Source of the DNA: Ureibacillus xyleni
GTDB lineage: Bacteria; Bacillota; Bacilli; Bacillales_A; Planococcaceae
Reading direction: 5' to 3'
Length of the DNA: 64,000 nt
NCBI RefSeq assembly: GCF_900217795.1
Contig: NZ_OBMQ01000010.1
Span: forward strand, 80,418 to 144,417
Shown: positions 27,346 to 36,393 of the stretch, in pieces
Layout: the number at the start of each line of letters is the position of its first letter
Position numbering within the stretch: position 1 is the first letter of the stretch
Notes under the pieces: model-generated
Told to the model about the DNA's origin: nothing
The model's database searches: none
What the model saw: the letters and a program-made list of their open reading frames with translations, nothing else
Position numbers and translations under genes: made by a program

Positions 27346-27624
27346 ATGCCAAATTTGGTAAACGTTACCGAAGAAATTGTATATGGTTTAGTTCGATTTT
27401 TACTACATGGTCCAGAGTATCAAACCTTTTGTCATTGTGAGTCCTGTGAATTAGAGATAACTGCACATGCATTAAATAAAATGCCCTCTTATTATGTAAC
27501 TACGAATACTGCCCGTGATGAAGCTTTCAAACGCTTAAAAACTCCTGAAAATATACAACAAATAAACAGACAAATAATTTTATCCATTTATGCAGTTGGT
27601 AAAGAATGTAATCATAATAGTTAA
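27346..27624 (+). CDS. comFB: ComFB-family protein
   Basis: The 92-residue protein contains the ComFB pattern: [24 protein letters not shown] (cysteine cluster, then ALNKxPxxYV). B. subtilis ComFB is encoded in the late competence comF operon and has no settled function; the cysteines suggest zinc binding, and some cyanobacterial relatives bind cyclic dinucleotides. Here the gene is not in a comF operon but 127 bp upstream of mntR. ATG 27346 follows GGAGGGGTGA at slightly long spacing. Another Cys lies near the C-terminus. Confidence 0.82.
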   Translation: MPNLVNVTEEIVYGLVRFLLHGPEYQTFCHCESCELEITAHALNKMPSYYVTTNTARDEAFKRLKTPENIQQINRQIILSIYAVGKECNHNS

Positions 27625-27751
27625 TTTTTTAAATTGTCGAAATGTGACATATTTTTACGATACCTATAAAAGCATTCATTGTTTTAAGTTACCTTTTTTA
27701 GGTTGTTGTAGTAAAATTAGAATGACATTTAGAAAAGTGAGGAGACTTGTT

Positions 27752-28162
27752 ATGCCAACACCTAGTATGGAGGACCATATCGAACAAATTTATTTATTAA
27801 TTGAAAATAAGGGATATGCGAGGGTGTCTGACATAGCTGAAGCATTATCGGTTCTTCCTTCCTCTGTAACTAAAATGGTTCAAAAATTAGATAAAGACGG
27901 ATATTTAGTATACGAAAAATATCGTGGGCTAACACTAACATCAAAAGGTGAAAAACTAGGTAAACGTCTTGTAAAAAGGCATGAGTTACTGGAGCAATTT
28001 TTACGTCTTATTGGTGTAGACGAAGAACGAATATATGAAGATGTAGAAGGTATTGAACATCATTTAAGCTGGAATGCCATTGACCGTATTGCTGATTTAG
28101 TACAATTACTAGAAGAAAATCAGCCATTTTTAAAAAAACTTGAAGAAATGAAAGAACAATAA
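27752..28162 (+). CDS. mntR: Manganese-dependent transcriptional repressor MntR
   Basis: The 136-residue DtxR-family regulator represses Mn(II) uptake genes when Mn is sufficient. The sequence [30 protein letters not shown] and [27 protein letters not shown] follow B. subtilis MntR almost residue by residue, and the metal-binding Asp, Glu and His residues ([20 protein letters not shown]) are present. ATG 27752 is chosen by homology; upstream is GTGAGGAG. The frame is open further upstream but that extension is not MntR-like. Confidence 0.96.
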   Translation: MPTPSMEDHIEQIYLLIENKGYARVSDIAEALSVLPSSVTKMVQKLDKDGYLVYEKYRGLTLTSKGEKLGKRLVKRHELLEQFLRLIGVDEERIYEDVEGIEHHLSWNAIDRIADLVQLLEENQPFLKKLEEMKEQ

Positions 28163-28194
28163 AATTTGCAATGGATTGGAAAGGAAAGACTAAA

Positions 28195-29049
28195 TTGAGC
28201 GAACTAAAATCAGGTGACGTTGTGGAATTAACTGTACTTGAAGAGCAAGGTTCAAAGTGGCTCTTAACAAATGGAGATTTAGAAATCCCTTTAAATAGTT
28301 CAGAATTACAACAACCTTTAGAAATAGGTGCAAAATTAAAAGTATTCTTATTTGCAGATCGCCGAGGTAATCTACAAGCAACAACTGTGATTCCACAAAT
28401 ACTACAAGGCGATTATGGTTGGGCGCGGGTGATTAAAGTATCTAAAGAAGGAGCAACAGTTGATATTGGCTCAACTCGAGAGGTCCTTGTAAAAGGAGAA
28501 GATTTACCTCAGCTAACGGAACTTTGGCCACAAGTAGGCGATCACCTATATATTACACTTCGAACAGATCGTAATGGTGACTTATTTGGACGATTAATTA
28601 CAGAAGAAAAAGTAAATGAACTATACGAAGGTGCATTTGAAGAAATGCATAATAAAAATATTGCAGCACGACCTTACCGACTATTACCTGTTGGCGCGTT
28701 CCTACTTGGAGTAGATGAACCGTACCGAATCTTTGTTCATAATTCTGAAATGGAAGCAGAACCTAGACTTGGTCAAGAAGTTTCTATCCGTGTAATTGAT
28801 GTAAAAGAAGATGGGTCGTTAAATGGATCTATGTTGCCGCGGAAACATGAACGACTTGGAAAAGATGCTGAACAAATTTTACACTATTTACAAAGTGTAG
28901 GTGGAAAAATGCCATTTGGAGACAAGTCCTCACCAGAAGAAATTTCTGAGATGTTCAAGATGAGTAAAGGGGCTTTTAAGCGAGCACTTGGCACCTTAAT
29001 GAAAGCAGGAAAAATCAAGCAACAAGACGGATGGACCGAAATTATTTAG
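28195..29049 (+). CDS. cvfB: S1 RNA-binding protein CvfB (YitL-like)
   Basis: The 284-residue protein has S1-like OB domains in tandem (ELKSGDVVELTV; WARVIKVSKEGATVDIGSTREVLV; VGDHLYITLRTDRNGDLFGR) and a C-terminal winged helix (SPEEISEMFKMSKGAFKRALGTLMKAGKI). This is the CvfB architecture; S. aureus CvfB binds RNA and affects virulence gene expression. TTG 28195, preceded at 9 nt by AAAGGA, is the likely start; ATG 28171 in frame lacks a ribosome binding site. It follows mntR closely and may be co-transcribed. Confidence 0.9.
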   Translation: MSELKSGDVVELTVLEEQGSKWLLTNGDLEIPLNSSELQQPLEIGAKLKVFLFADRRGNLQATTVIPQILQGDYGWARVIKVSKEGATVDIGSTREVLVKGEDLPQLTELWPQVGDHLYITLRTDRNGDLFGRLITEEKVNELYEGAFEEMHNKNIAARPYRLLPVGAFLLGVDEPYRIFVHNSEMEAEPRLGQEVSIRVIDVKEDGSLNGSMLPRKHERLGKDAEQILHYLQSVGGKMPFGDKSSPEEISEMFKMSKGAFKRALGTLMKAGKIKQQDGWTEII

Positions 29050-29057
29050 AGTAAGCA

Positions 29058-29094
29058 AAGTAAAAGGGGTATGTGGAACCTTTTACTTTTTTTA
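29058..29094 (+). terminator. Terminator after cvfB
   Basis: AAGTAAAAGG/CCTTTTACTT stem and T-run. Confidence 0.9.
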
Positions 29095-29124
29095 TCGTAC
29101 TAATTTACGAAAGGGGTTAAGAAA

Positions 29125-30036
29125 ATGAAACAAAGATGGCTATCTATAGTCGCTGTATTTGCTTTGCTGTTCACAGTAATTGTCCCTACAAGCTCATTTG
29201 CTGCTACAAATGACGTAAAAGCAATCAATGAAAAGTTAGGCGTACCGATTGTAGTTTATGGAGCGAATTTATCAGAGCAAGAAAAATCAACAGTAAAAGA
29301 TGCATTACAAGTAAATGAAGAACCAGAAGTAGATGAAATCACCGTATCAGGTGAAGATTTAGTTAAATATATAAAAGATAGTAATGCAAGTTCAAGAATG
29401 TACTCATCAGCCAAAATTACACGTCAAGAAACCGGAAAAGGCCTAATTATTAGCATCGTTACACCTGATAACATTACGGAAGTTACTTCTGAAGTATACG
29501 CAAACGCAATGCTCACAGCTGGAATTGAAGATGCAGTAGTAGAAATCGCTGCTCCAAAACCAGTAACTGGACACTCTGCTTTAGTAGGAATTTACAAAGC
29601 ATATGAAGTGAAAACAGGGGAAACTTTAGACATTGAGCGAACAGATGTTGCAAATGATGAATTATCTGTAGCGACTCAAATTGCACAGAATGCTAATATT
29701 AGCGATGAGAAAATTGCTGAATTATTAACAGGGATTAAACAACAAATTGCAGAACTAGATCCTGCAACGAAAGAAGAAGTTGCAAAAATCGTTGAAGATC
29801 AACTTGCAGCATTAAATATTCAGCTAAGCGAACAAGATCGTCAACTATTAGTGGACTTAATGGATCGTATTAGTAAACTTGATATTGATTTTACAAAACT
29901 TTCTGAGCAACTAACAGACTTAACAACGGCATTTGAAGAAAAGTTTGGAGATGTTCTTCAAGATGAAGGTTTCTGGACTGGTGTAAAAAACTTCTTTAAT
30001 AACTTAATTGATACAATCTCATCTTGGTTTAAATAA
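29125..30036 (+). CDS. ypuA: DUF1002 secreted protein (YpuA-like)
   Basis: The 303-residue protein has a Sec signal peptide with cleavage expected after SSFA (residue about 26). The mature part follows B. subtilis YpuA: VVYGANLSEQEKSTVKDAL, a central block TPDNITEVTSEVYANAMLTAGIEDAVVEIAAPKPVTGHSALVG, and a C-terminal helical region ending in an aromatic tail WTGVKNFFNNLIDTISSWF. DUF1002 proteins have no known biochemical role. YpuA belongs to envelope-stress regulons in B. subtilis. ATG follows AAAGGGG. Confidence 0.85.
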   Translation: MKQRWLSIVAVFALLFTVIVPTSSFAATNDVKAINEKLGVPIVVYGANLSEQEKSTVKDALQVNEEPEVDEITVSGEDLVKYIKDSNASSRMYSSAKITRQETGKGLIISIVTPDNITEVTSEVYANAMLTAGIEDAVVEIAAPKPVTGHSALVGIYKAYEVKTGETLDIERTDVANDELSVATQIAQNANISDEKIAELLTGIKQQIAELDPATKEEVAKIVEDQLAALNIQLSEQDRQLLVDLMDRISKLDIDFTKLSEQLTDLTTAFEEKFGDVLQDEGFWTGVKNFFNNLIDTISSWFK

Positions 30037-30108
30037 TGTAATAAACGAGCAATTAAATTACAAATTGAGCATAACTATGTTATATTGATGCAAATGGGAG
30101 GGATGAAA

Positions 30109-30390
30109 ATGGATTTTAAATTTGCAGAAAAAAGTCCAAATCATTTTGCATATGAATATGAACAAGATGGAGAAAAGTTAGCTATCATTGAATGGAATCT
30201 ACGCAATGGAATCATGGATATGACGCATACTTATGTATCAGATACACTGCGCGGCCAAGGAGTAGCAAAGAAGCTATTAGATCAAGCGGCAGATTATGCA
30301 AGAGAAAATCATTATAAAATGAATCCGCTTTGTTCTTACGTTGTCGCATCCTTCGAAAAGAGTAACGCATACGACGATATAAAAGCATAA
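30109..30390 (+). CDS. Small GNAT acetyltransferase (COG2388/NATD1-like)
   Basis: The 93-residue minimal GNAT protein has the acetyl-CoA-binding segment DTLRGQGVAKKLLDQAADYARENHYKMNPLCSYV. It is the short single-domain form related to YjdJ/NATD1. The substrate is unknown. ATG 30109 has GGGAGGG at proper distance; the upstream in-frame TTG/ATG codons overlap this site. The terminator is shared with the minus-strand small ORF that follows. Confidence 0.85.
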   Translation: MDFKFAEKSPNHFAYEYEQDGEKLAIIEWNLRNGIMDMTHTYVSDTLRGQGVAKKLLDQAADYARENHYKMNPLCSYVVASFEKSNAYDDIKA

Positions 30391-30396
30391 AAATTA

Positions 30397-30436
30397 AGGC
30401 AATCAAGTTGATATAACAATTTGATTGCCTTTTCAT
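30397..30436. terminator. Bidirectional terminator between the GNAT gene and the 35-aa ORF
   Basis: AAGGCAATCAA/TTGATTGCCTT perfect arms with A/T tails on both sides. Confidence 0.85.
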
Positions 30437-30448
30437 TTGTTCTTTATG

Positions 30449-30556
30449 CTAATAAAAGAGATGTGTAAAAGCAAAAATAAGAGAAGTTAAAACAGATGAT
30501 GCAACGATAATCGAAGTAATTTCTTTCCAATCATAAGTGAAATCATTTTCATTCAT
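30449..30556 (-). CDS. Small single-span membrane protein, 35 aa
   Basis: A 35-codon minus-strand frame starts ATG at 30556 with a near-perfect ribosome binding site (AGGAGG, 9 nt upstream) and ends TAG just before a bidirectional terminator. The N-terminal 14 residues are polar (MNENDFTYDWKEIT); the rest (SIIVASSVLTSLIFAFTHLFY) is one hydrophobic helix, so an anchored membrane peptide is predicted. I do not recognise a family. A regulatory membrane peptide is possible; a toxic peptide is less likely, because no antisense RNA is evident. It is too short for most gene finders. Confidence 0.7.
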   Translation of the reverse strand: MNENDFTYDWKEITSIIVASSVLTSLIFAFTHLFY

Positions 30557-30842
30557 TGTTTAGTGCCTCCTTTTTGAATGCTTTAGTCCTTTGTCTATTT
30601 TTACTGTAGAATTTTGGGGAATTTATTAGAAATATGGTATCTTTTTAGTTGTGATATATGTTAATATAGAATGTTTGCAATTAAAAATAGAACAGATATA
30701 TAAGAATATTCAACTGAACTAGAAAGTATTACTAAAAAAGTGTAATATCCTCCGTTAAGACTACATTTCAATATTTATCCTTAGATAAACAGTTGAAAAT
30801 AGGGAAAAGTAATTGTTAGAAGATGATTTGGAGGGATGAAAA

Positions 30843-31130
30843 ATGGCGAGGTTGAAAGGAAAAGGAATTGTAATATCAGCATTAGTGGCTGGTGCAGCGT
30901 CTTATTTGAGCAAAAAAAATAATAGGGAAAAAGCAATACAAATGATTAGTAATATCTTTGGATCAAAAACCGACCCTAACTACGATAATAATTCATTAAA
31001 GGAAATAGCAGAAACGCCTGCAAGCACGACAAACCAGAGAATTCGTGAAAACAACTTTGTAGGGGAAGGTGGAGCACAAACAGCCCTCGCTTACTATAAT
31101 GAAAGTAATCAACAGCCGTATTTACATTAA
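30843..31130 (+). CDS. Small hypothetical protein, 95 aa
   Basis: I do not recognise this protein. It begins with a basic, hydrophobic segment (ARLKGKGIVISALVAGAASYLSKK), perhaps a membrane-associated helix. A hydrophilic, Asn/Glu-rich tail without cysteines follows, probably disordered. ATG 30843 is preceded by GGAGGG. A strong bidirectional terminator follows, so it is a genuine transcription unit with 286 bp of upstream sequence and no neighbouring partner. Confidence 0.75.
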   Translation: MARLKGKGIVISALVAGAASYLSKKNNREKAIQMISNIFGSKTDPNYDNNSLKEIAETPASTTNQRIRENNFVGEGGAQTALAYYNESNQQPYLH

Positions 31131-31178
31131 AAAGAAGTCAACAATTCCCTAAGTGGAGAATTGTTGACTTCTTTTATT
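31131..31178. terminator. Bidirectional terminator (95-aa gene and MFS gene)
   Basis: AAGAAGTCAACAATTC/GAATTGTTGACTTCTT with T-runs both ways; the MFS stop codon lies inside it. Confidence 0.9.
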
Positions 31179-32303
31179 TATCAAAACGACTAGGGAAAAT
31201 AAAAGTAAAATCACACCTGTAAATAGGAATCCTTGTGAAATACTTAACTGTAGCAAACCCAATACAGAAGAGCCAACAACAACCCCTAATGAGAAAAATG
31301 CATAAAAGTATCCATATGCTTTTCCTCTCACTTTTTCGTCGGTAGAATCTATTAGAAGTGCATTAATAGAGGGGAATAATAAACCAAATCCTATACCATA
31401 GCTAGCCATAGCGAGATAAAGAACGACAATTACTGTCGAAACGCTTAATAAAAGCAGGGAGGACCCCATTAAAGCTATACCTAAAGAAAGTGTATAAATA
31501 GGAGCTACTTTATCAAATATTCGATTTGTTGGTAATATGAACACTAACACAGCAACGACTCCAAATGTACTTAATAAAGTACCACTAACTTTTGAATCAT
31601 AACCAAGTACAACGGTTTGTAGGGGCAATAGATAAGCAATTACACCTTGGGCAAACATAAGGAAAAATGCACCCCAAAATGCTTTAATTACCCCAGGATT
31701 GCGGAATAAATAGCGCACTTTTATTGAATCCTTTTCTTTATAAGAATTTGTTATTTTTCGTTTAATACTGATTCTTCTTAAAACAAAAATCGCAATAACT
31801 CCGATTAGTAGCATACAAATACCGGAAATACTAAAAACAAATGGGACAGATGTTCTGCTTGCTAATATACCGCTAAATGCAGGACCAGTAATTGCTGCGA
31901 TACCGACAAAAGCTCCTGAAAGCGCACTGCTTTTACCCCTTTCTTCTTTAACCATTATAGTTGAATGGTAAGTAAATGCAGCAGGAACAATCAAACCTGC
32001 AACAAGTCCGTGTACAAATCTTATGATAAGTAGGGAAAGTGCATCGTTAACCACTCCATATGACAATAGTGAAAGACCTGTTGAAACAAGGCCTAATGGT
32101 AAGAGAATAGACGGGCCTTTACGATCCGTCCAAAATCCAGAAATGACATTTCCAAAGGTATTTGAAAAAGAATACATTCCGACTGCGAGTCCAGTAATAA
32201 ATGAAGAAGCTCCAACAGATTTTGCAAAGGTACTCATTACTGGTAACTGCGTAAATAAGTCAAAAAAGGAAAAGAAAATAACCGTATATATAAAGTATTT
32301 CAT
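31149..32303 (-). CDS. MFS transporter
   Basis: The 384-residue protein has twelve membrane segments by hydrophobicity and the MFS loop motif GFWTDRKGPSILLPLG between segments 2 and 3. It belongs to the DHA-like drug/metabolite efflux group; the substrate cannot be predicted. ATG at 32303 has GGGGCGAT upstream. It is monocistronic between two terminators. Confidence 0.88.
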   Translation of the reverse strand: MKYFIYTVIFFSFFDLFTQLPVMSTFAKSVGASSFITGLAVGMYSFSNTFGNVISGFWTDRKGPSILLPLGLVSTGLSLLSYGVVNDALSLLIIRFVHGLVAGLIVPAAFTYHSTIMVKEERGKSSALSGAFVGIAAITGPAFSGILASRTSVPFVFSISGICMLLIGVIAIFVLRRISIKRKITNSYKEKDSIKVRYLFRNPGVIKAFWGAFFLMFAQGVIAYLLPLQTVVLGYDSKVSGTLLSTFGVVAVLVFILPTNRIFDKVAPIYTLSLGIALMGSSLLLLSVSTVIVVLYLAMASYGIGFGLLFPSINALLIDSTDEKVRGKAYGYFYAFFSLGVVVGSSVLGLLQLSISQGFLFTGVILLLFSLVVLINKRSQQFST

Positions 32304-32395
32304 ATAAAATCGCCCCTAATGATACACAATCTTGTTTCAATTATATCATTAAAAGAAGTATTTAAATTATATCTTTTTATTTAAAAGTAGATTCA

Positions 32396-32437
32396 AAAAA
32401 ATTGCCCCGAAAACATTTTGATGCTTTCGGGGCAATT
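32396..32437 (-). terminator. Terminator of the CoA-transferase gene
   Basis: On the minus strand ATTGCCCCGAAA pairs with TTTTCGGGGCAAT, followed by a T-run. Confidence 0.9.
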
Positions 32438-32443
32438 CCTATA

Positions 32444-33964
32444 TTAAGCGTTTGTAGTTTCTTTTTTCATTGTTTTGTTTTTAGCAAGGTTTACATGCCA
32501 AGAAAGAGCTTCCTCTAAGATATGAGGAGTTTGTGCATTACCTGTTGCTTCTACAGCACGGTTGTAGTAATCCCATAATTGCTCTTTGAAATCAGGGTGA
32601 GCACAGTTTTCAATAATTAAAGACACACGTTCTTTTGGAGCTAGACCACGTAAGTCCGCAATACCTTGTTCAGTTACTATTACATCTACATCGTGTTCTG
32701 TATGGTCTACGTGAGATACCATTGGAACGATTGACGAAATAGCGCCACCTTTAGCGTATGATTTCGTTACGAAAATACCTAGACGAGCATTACGAGCGAA
32801 GTCACCAGAACCGCCGATACCGTTCATCATTTTTGTTCCTGAAACGTGTGTAGAGTTAACGTTACCGTAAATATCTAACTCAAGAGCAGTGTTGATTGAG
32901 ATTAATCCCAAACGACGGATAAGCTCTGGGTGGTTAGAGATTTCTTGTGGACGTAAAACGATTTTGTCAGCATATTTTTCTAAGTTGCCATATACACGTT
33001 GTTGTAATTCTTCAGTAAGAGTAATAGAAGTTGCAGCTGCAAAACGAACTTTACCAGCATCGATTAAGTTGAATACAGCATCTTGTAAAACTTCTGAAGC
33101 TACAACTAAGTTTTCGAATTCTGAATCAGCAAAACCGTCAAGTACAGCGTTTGCTACAGAACCTACACCAGATTGTAAAGGCATTAACTCATTTGTTAGG
33201 CGTCCAGCTTTAATTTCAGCGCGGAAGAAGTCTAATAAAAGGTTTGCCATTGTTTGTGTTTCCTCATCTGGAGGAACGATTAATGAAGGCGCATCTGGCT
33301 CTTCAGAAACTACGATTGCTTGAATTTTATCTAAATCAACACGAATACCGATTTCACCAATACGTTGTTCAGCGTTTGTCATTGGAATTGGTTCTCGTTG
33401 ACCTTGTTCTGCTGGAACATAAATATCGTGAATACCGATTAAGCTTTCAGGATGTGAGATGTTTAATTCGATAATAATGTTTTCAGCATATTGAGCAAAG
33501 ATTGGTGAGTTACCAACAGAGTTTGTTGGGATAATCAAACCATCTTCAGTAATTGCAACTGCTTCTAAGATTAAATGTTTAATTGGTCCAATAATACCTT
33601 GGCGTACTAACTCAGCATTATGTGAAAGGTGAGCATCAACATAAGAAATTTCACCTTTGTTAATTAAACCACGCATTACAGCGTCCCCTTGGAAAGGTCC
33701 ACGTTTGTTAATTACACCAGCATCAGCTAAGTAGTTGTCCACTTCTGGCCCTAAAGAAGCCCCTGTATATACATCGATTTTAAATTTTTCGTTTTTTGCT
33801 CTTTCAACTAATGCCATTGGTACAACTTTTGCATCCCCTGCACGAGTGAACCCTGACATAGCAACTACAGTACCGTCTTCAATTAAAGCAGCTGCTTCTT
33901 GTGCAGATACTACTTTCTCTGCTAATTGTTTTAAACCTAGGCGTTTCTCAACTCTTGGATCCAT
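32444..33964 (-). CDS. Acetyl-CoA hydrolase/CoA-transferase family protein (succinate/acetate type)
   Basis: The 506-residue protein is of the Ach1/Cat1/AarC family, which exchanges CoA between acyl-CoAs and carboxylates (succinyl-CoA:acetate or acetyl-CoA:succinate). SEVLQDAVFNLIDAGKV contains the glutamate that forms the covalent CoA thioester in AarC; GIGGSGDFARNA and VTEQGIADLRGLAPKERV are the conserved C-terminal blocks. ATG 33964 has GGGGAGGA 8 nt upstream and is preferred over the in-frame codon at 33982. A LytTR regulator gene lies directly upstream on the same strand. Confidence 0.92.
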   Translation of the reverse strand: MDPRVEKRLGLKQLAEKVVSAQEAAALIEDGTVVAMSGFTRAGDAKVVPMALVERAKNEKFKIDVYTGASLGPEVDNYLADAGVINKRGPFQGDAVMRGLINKGEISYVDAHLSHNAELVRQGIIGPIKHLILEAVAITEDGLIIPTNSVGNSPIFAQYAENIIIELNISHPESLIGIHDIYVPAEQGQREPIPMTNAEQRIGEIGIRVDLDKIQAIVVSEEPDAPSLIVPPDEETQTMANLLLDFFRAEIKAGRLTNELMPLQSGVGSVANAVLDGFADSEFENLVVASEVLQDAVFNLIDAGKVRFAAATSITLTEELQQRVYGNLEKYADKIVLRPQEISNHPELIRRLGLISINTALELDIYGNVNSTHVSGTKMMNGIGGSGDFARNARLGIFVTKSYAKGGAISSIVPMVSHVDHTEHDVDVIVTEQGIADLRGLAPKERVSLIIENCAHPDFKEQLWDYYNRAVEATGNAQTPHILEEALSWHVNLAKNKTMKKETTNA

Positions 33965-34247
33965 TATAAAATCCTCCCCCAAAATAGATATAAAACTAAA
34001 AATTATGTAGAATTTTCTGTACTTTTAGTCGAATAATGTTTCAACTTGTATAATGATAATACCACCATATTGTCACAAATTCTTCATGATTAACATGAAA
34101 GTGCTTAAATCTTGTATTTTCGAGAATATTCGCAACTAAACGATAGATTTTTTGTAAAATTAAAGAAGGTGTGACTTTTAATAAGTGTAAAATTATAGCG
34201 AAAAATGGTGAATTGATTAAGGGAGTATAGAAACTAGTTAAACAATC
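33965..34247. other. Promoter region of the CoA-transferase gene, no gene seen
   Basis: AT-rich, no supported frame. On the minus strand TTGTGA and CATTAT at 17-bp spacing are a weak promoter candidate. No clear cre site or LytTR direct repeat was identified. Confidence 0.3.
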
Positions 34248-34288
34248 AAAAAAGGCGCTGTAGAGGTTAACCTTCTACAACGCCTTAA
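34248..34288 (-). terminator. Terminator of the LytTR regulator gene
   Basis: AAGGCG-TGTAGAA/TCTACA-CGCCTT stem; T-run on the minus strand. Confidence 0.9.
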
Positions 34289-34290
34289 TA

Positions 34291-34941
34291 TTAAAAACCT
34301 AAAGAACGACGGAAATAACTTGCATATCTTTGACTTACCGGAATTCTCGTACCGTCTTTCATAATTAATAAGAATGTTGAATGTGAATCTGGTTGGATTT
34401 CCTCAATATAGTCGATATTGACAATATATGAACGGTGGCATCGGATAAAAGAATCTGGTGCCAAGAATAATTCTAAATCACTTAAATTTAGACGGTGATA
34501 TCCTTCTCTACTCATTGTTTTTACAAAAGTTTTTCGTAATTGAGTTTCAAGGTAAATAACTTGATTATGTTTAATCGGATACCAGCAATCATCTATTTTA
34601 ATTGTAATATAGTTTGTTAAAAATGGAGATGGCTTTTGTGGGAATATTGCTGTAACAGATCCCTTTGTTTCACCTTCTTCAATTAATGGAATACTCATGC
34701 CGTAATATGGAACTCCGAATACATCAGACTCAATATAAGTATTGATTTTTTGTCCATATGTAAGAGCTTGATGTGCTGCAGACCCTTCTTTAATTGGATC
34801 GCCAGGTTTTATTTTTAAATCAACCTTTTTACTTGGTTGATAATACAGATATTCATTCGTATCTGAAATGGCTATAGACGTATTTTCAGGGAAGAAATCT
34901 TTAATGACATCCATAATTTCTTCAATTTGTTTTGGATCCAC
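34291..34941 (-). CDS. LytTR-domain transcriptional regulator with N-terminal sensor-like domain
   Basis: The 216-residue regulator has a C-terminal LytTR DNA-binding domain (residues about 115-216; INHNQVIYLET-like strand, GYHRLNLSDLELFL, FIRCHRSYIVNIDYIEEI) but no receiver domain. The N-terminal 110 residues (FFPENTSIAISDTNEYLYYQPSKKVDL, then GSAAHQALTYGQKINTYIESDVFGVPYYGMSIPL) look PAS/GAF-like and may bind a small ligand. GTG 34941 is preceded by AAGAGGTG and is preferred over ATG 34968. It lies upstream of, and in line with, the CoA-transferase gene, so it may sense a metabolite of that pathway; this is inferred. Confidence 0.82.
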   Translation of the reverse strand: MDPKQIEEIMDVIKDFFPENTSIAISDTNEYLYYQPSKKVDLKIKPGDPIKEGSAAHQALTYGQKINTYIESDVFGVPYYGMSIPLIEEGETKGSVTAIFPQKPSPFLTNYITIKIDDCWYPIKHNQVIYLETQLRKTFVKTMSREGYHRLNLSDLELFLAPDSFIRCHRSYIVNIDYIEEIQPDSHSTFLLIMKDGTRIPVSQRYASYFRRSLGF

Positions 34942-35449
34942 TTTATTACACCTCTTTTTTGTATACATATATCATATATTCTACTACATAATTATATAAA
35001 TGAAATAGAGAAGATTGCGGAATAATTTAGGAATTTTTCGCTAGTAAAAAAATTTTCTTCTTATTTTTGTCACTTTTTCAGTTTTCATTCTCGAAATAGT
35101 GTAACTTATTAAAAGGAAATTATACAATTATAAGGTAAATAACCTATTCATAGTGTAAAAGATAATAATAACCTATTATCCACACATTTGGAAAATTAAG
35201 TTGAAAAAAAATGAAATTATGGTAATATTCAGGTTAGTTACTACTGGATAATTCTTTATTCTCATTTATCTACTACTAAAATTGAAATATTTAGCATAAT
35301 ATACTCAATAGGTCATTTTTTTTATTGCAGAAATTTATTAAAGAATCAATATACATAATTCATATAGGTATATTAGAATACTAGAAGTTCATTATTGCTT
35401 TTGAAAAACAATTATGCAAATTGCATTCTGAAGAAAGATGGGATAATCT
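34942..35449. other. 508-bp AT-rich gap between LytTR and AraC regulators
   Basis: No gene is supported. An 11-bp direct repeat AATAACCTATT occurs at 35138-35148 and 35167-35177 (29 bp apart), and AATAGGT lies in inverted orientation near 35308. These may be binding sites of one of the adjacent regulators. Confidence 0.4.
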
Positions 35450-36244
35450 ATGCAGCTACACCAACATTCAATATCGGAAACAATTTCAAAAAGGTATTTT
35501 CAGGAAATTGATAGTATAAATCAATATAACGGAATTGAGGAATTTTTTAATATTGAATCAAAGCTGTTATTTGAAATCTTTCACTTAGAGGGAACAAAAG
35601 CGAAAAAATCTTTACACGAAATCATTGATATTCTTTCTATTCGTTTCGGTAAACAAGTAATTAAAGTAGTGAGAAATTACTTTGCCATTTTATCGTCTAT
35701 TGTCGCTAGAAAATTGCTAGATAACCAAGTGCCTTCAAAGAAAGCGTTTGCCTTTAATCTAGCTTGTGTCGACATGATTGAGAATAAAATGAAGGATGCT
35801 GAATTTTTACAGTTCGCTGATGATTTAATCGATTTCTATGTTTACTTCATCGCAGACCGAAAACAGCCTACATTCCGACATCAAACAGTAAATAAAGTAA
35901 TAATGTACATAAATGATGAACTAGAAAATGACCTAACAGTAGAAAGTATAGCACAAAAGTTTCATATAAGTACTAGCCATTTATCACGTATATTTAGAGA
36001 ACATGTCGGTATTACATTAGTTGAATACCTAAATGTTCGTAGAGTAGAAGAATCTCAATACTATCTGAGGCATACAAATAAAAGTATAACATCAATATCT
36101 GAACAGTTCCATTTTTGTAATCAAAGTTATTTTACTAGAATTTTTAAGAAGTATACTGGGGTTACACCGAAACATTTTAGAGACGAATTACATCATGAAT
36201 TTTACAGATTTGAAATTCCTGAAGTGGATTTAGAAAGAGTATAA
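35450..36244 (+). CDS. AraC-family transcriptional regulator
   Basis: The 264-residue protein has two C-terminal helix-turn-helix units (residues about 152-250: LENDLTVESIAQKFHISTSHLSRIFREHVGITLVEYLNVRRVEESQYYL and ITSISEQFHFCNQSYFTRIFKKYTGVTPKHFR). The N-terminal 140 residues are helical and do not resemble the cupin sugar-binding domain; they may be an oligomerisation or peptide-sensing domain as in YesN-like or staphylococcal Rsp/Rbf-type regulators. ATG 35450 lacks a strong ribosome binding site (AAGAAAGATGGGAT upstream). The target is unknown. Confidence 0.87.
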   Translation: MQLHQHSISETISKRYFQEIDSINQYNGIEEFFNIESKLLFEIFHLEGTKAKKSLHEIIDILSIRFGKQVIKVVRNYFAILSSIVARKLLDNQVPSKKAFAFNLACVDMIENKMKDAEFLQFADDLIDFYVYFIADRKQPTFRHQTVNKVIMYINDELENDLTVESIAQKFHISTSHLSRIFREHVGITLVEYLNVRRVEESQYYLRHTNKSITSISEQFHFCNQSYFTRIFKKYTGVTPKHFRDELHHEFYRFEIPEVDLERV

Positions 36245-36393
36245 ACTTTAATTTGATGCAGTTGGCAGATATTGCCGACTGTATTTCTCTTCTATTCTAA
36301 TTTTTAAAGTGAATATATTGTACCTGCTAATTGATATTCACATTTCTTTTACTGTATACTTCATTTTAGCGAAAATATTTAGTAGGTGGAAAA

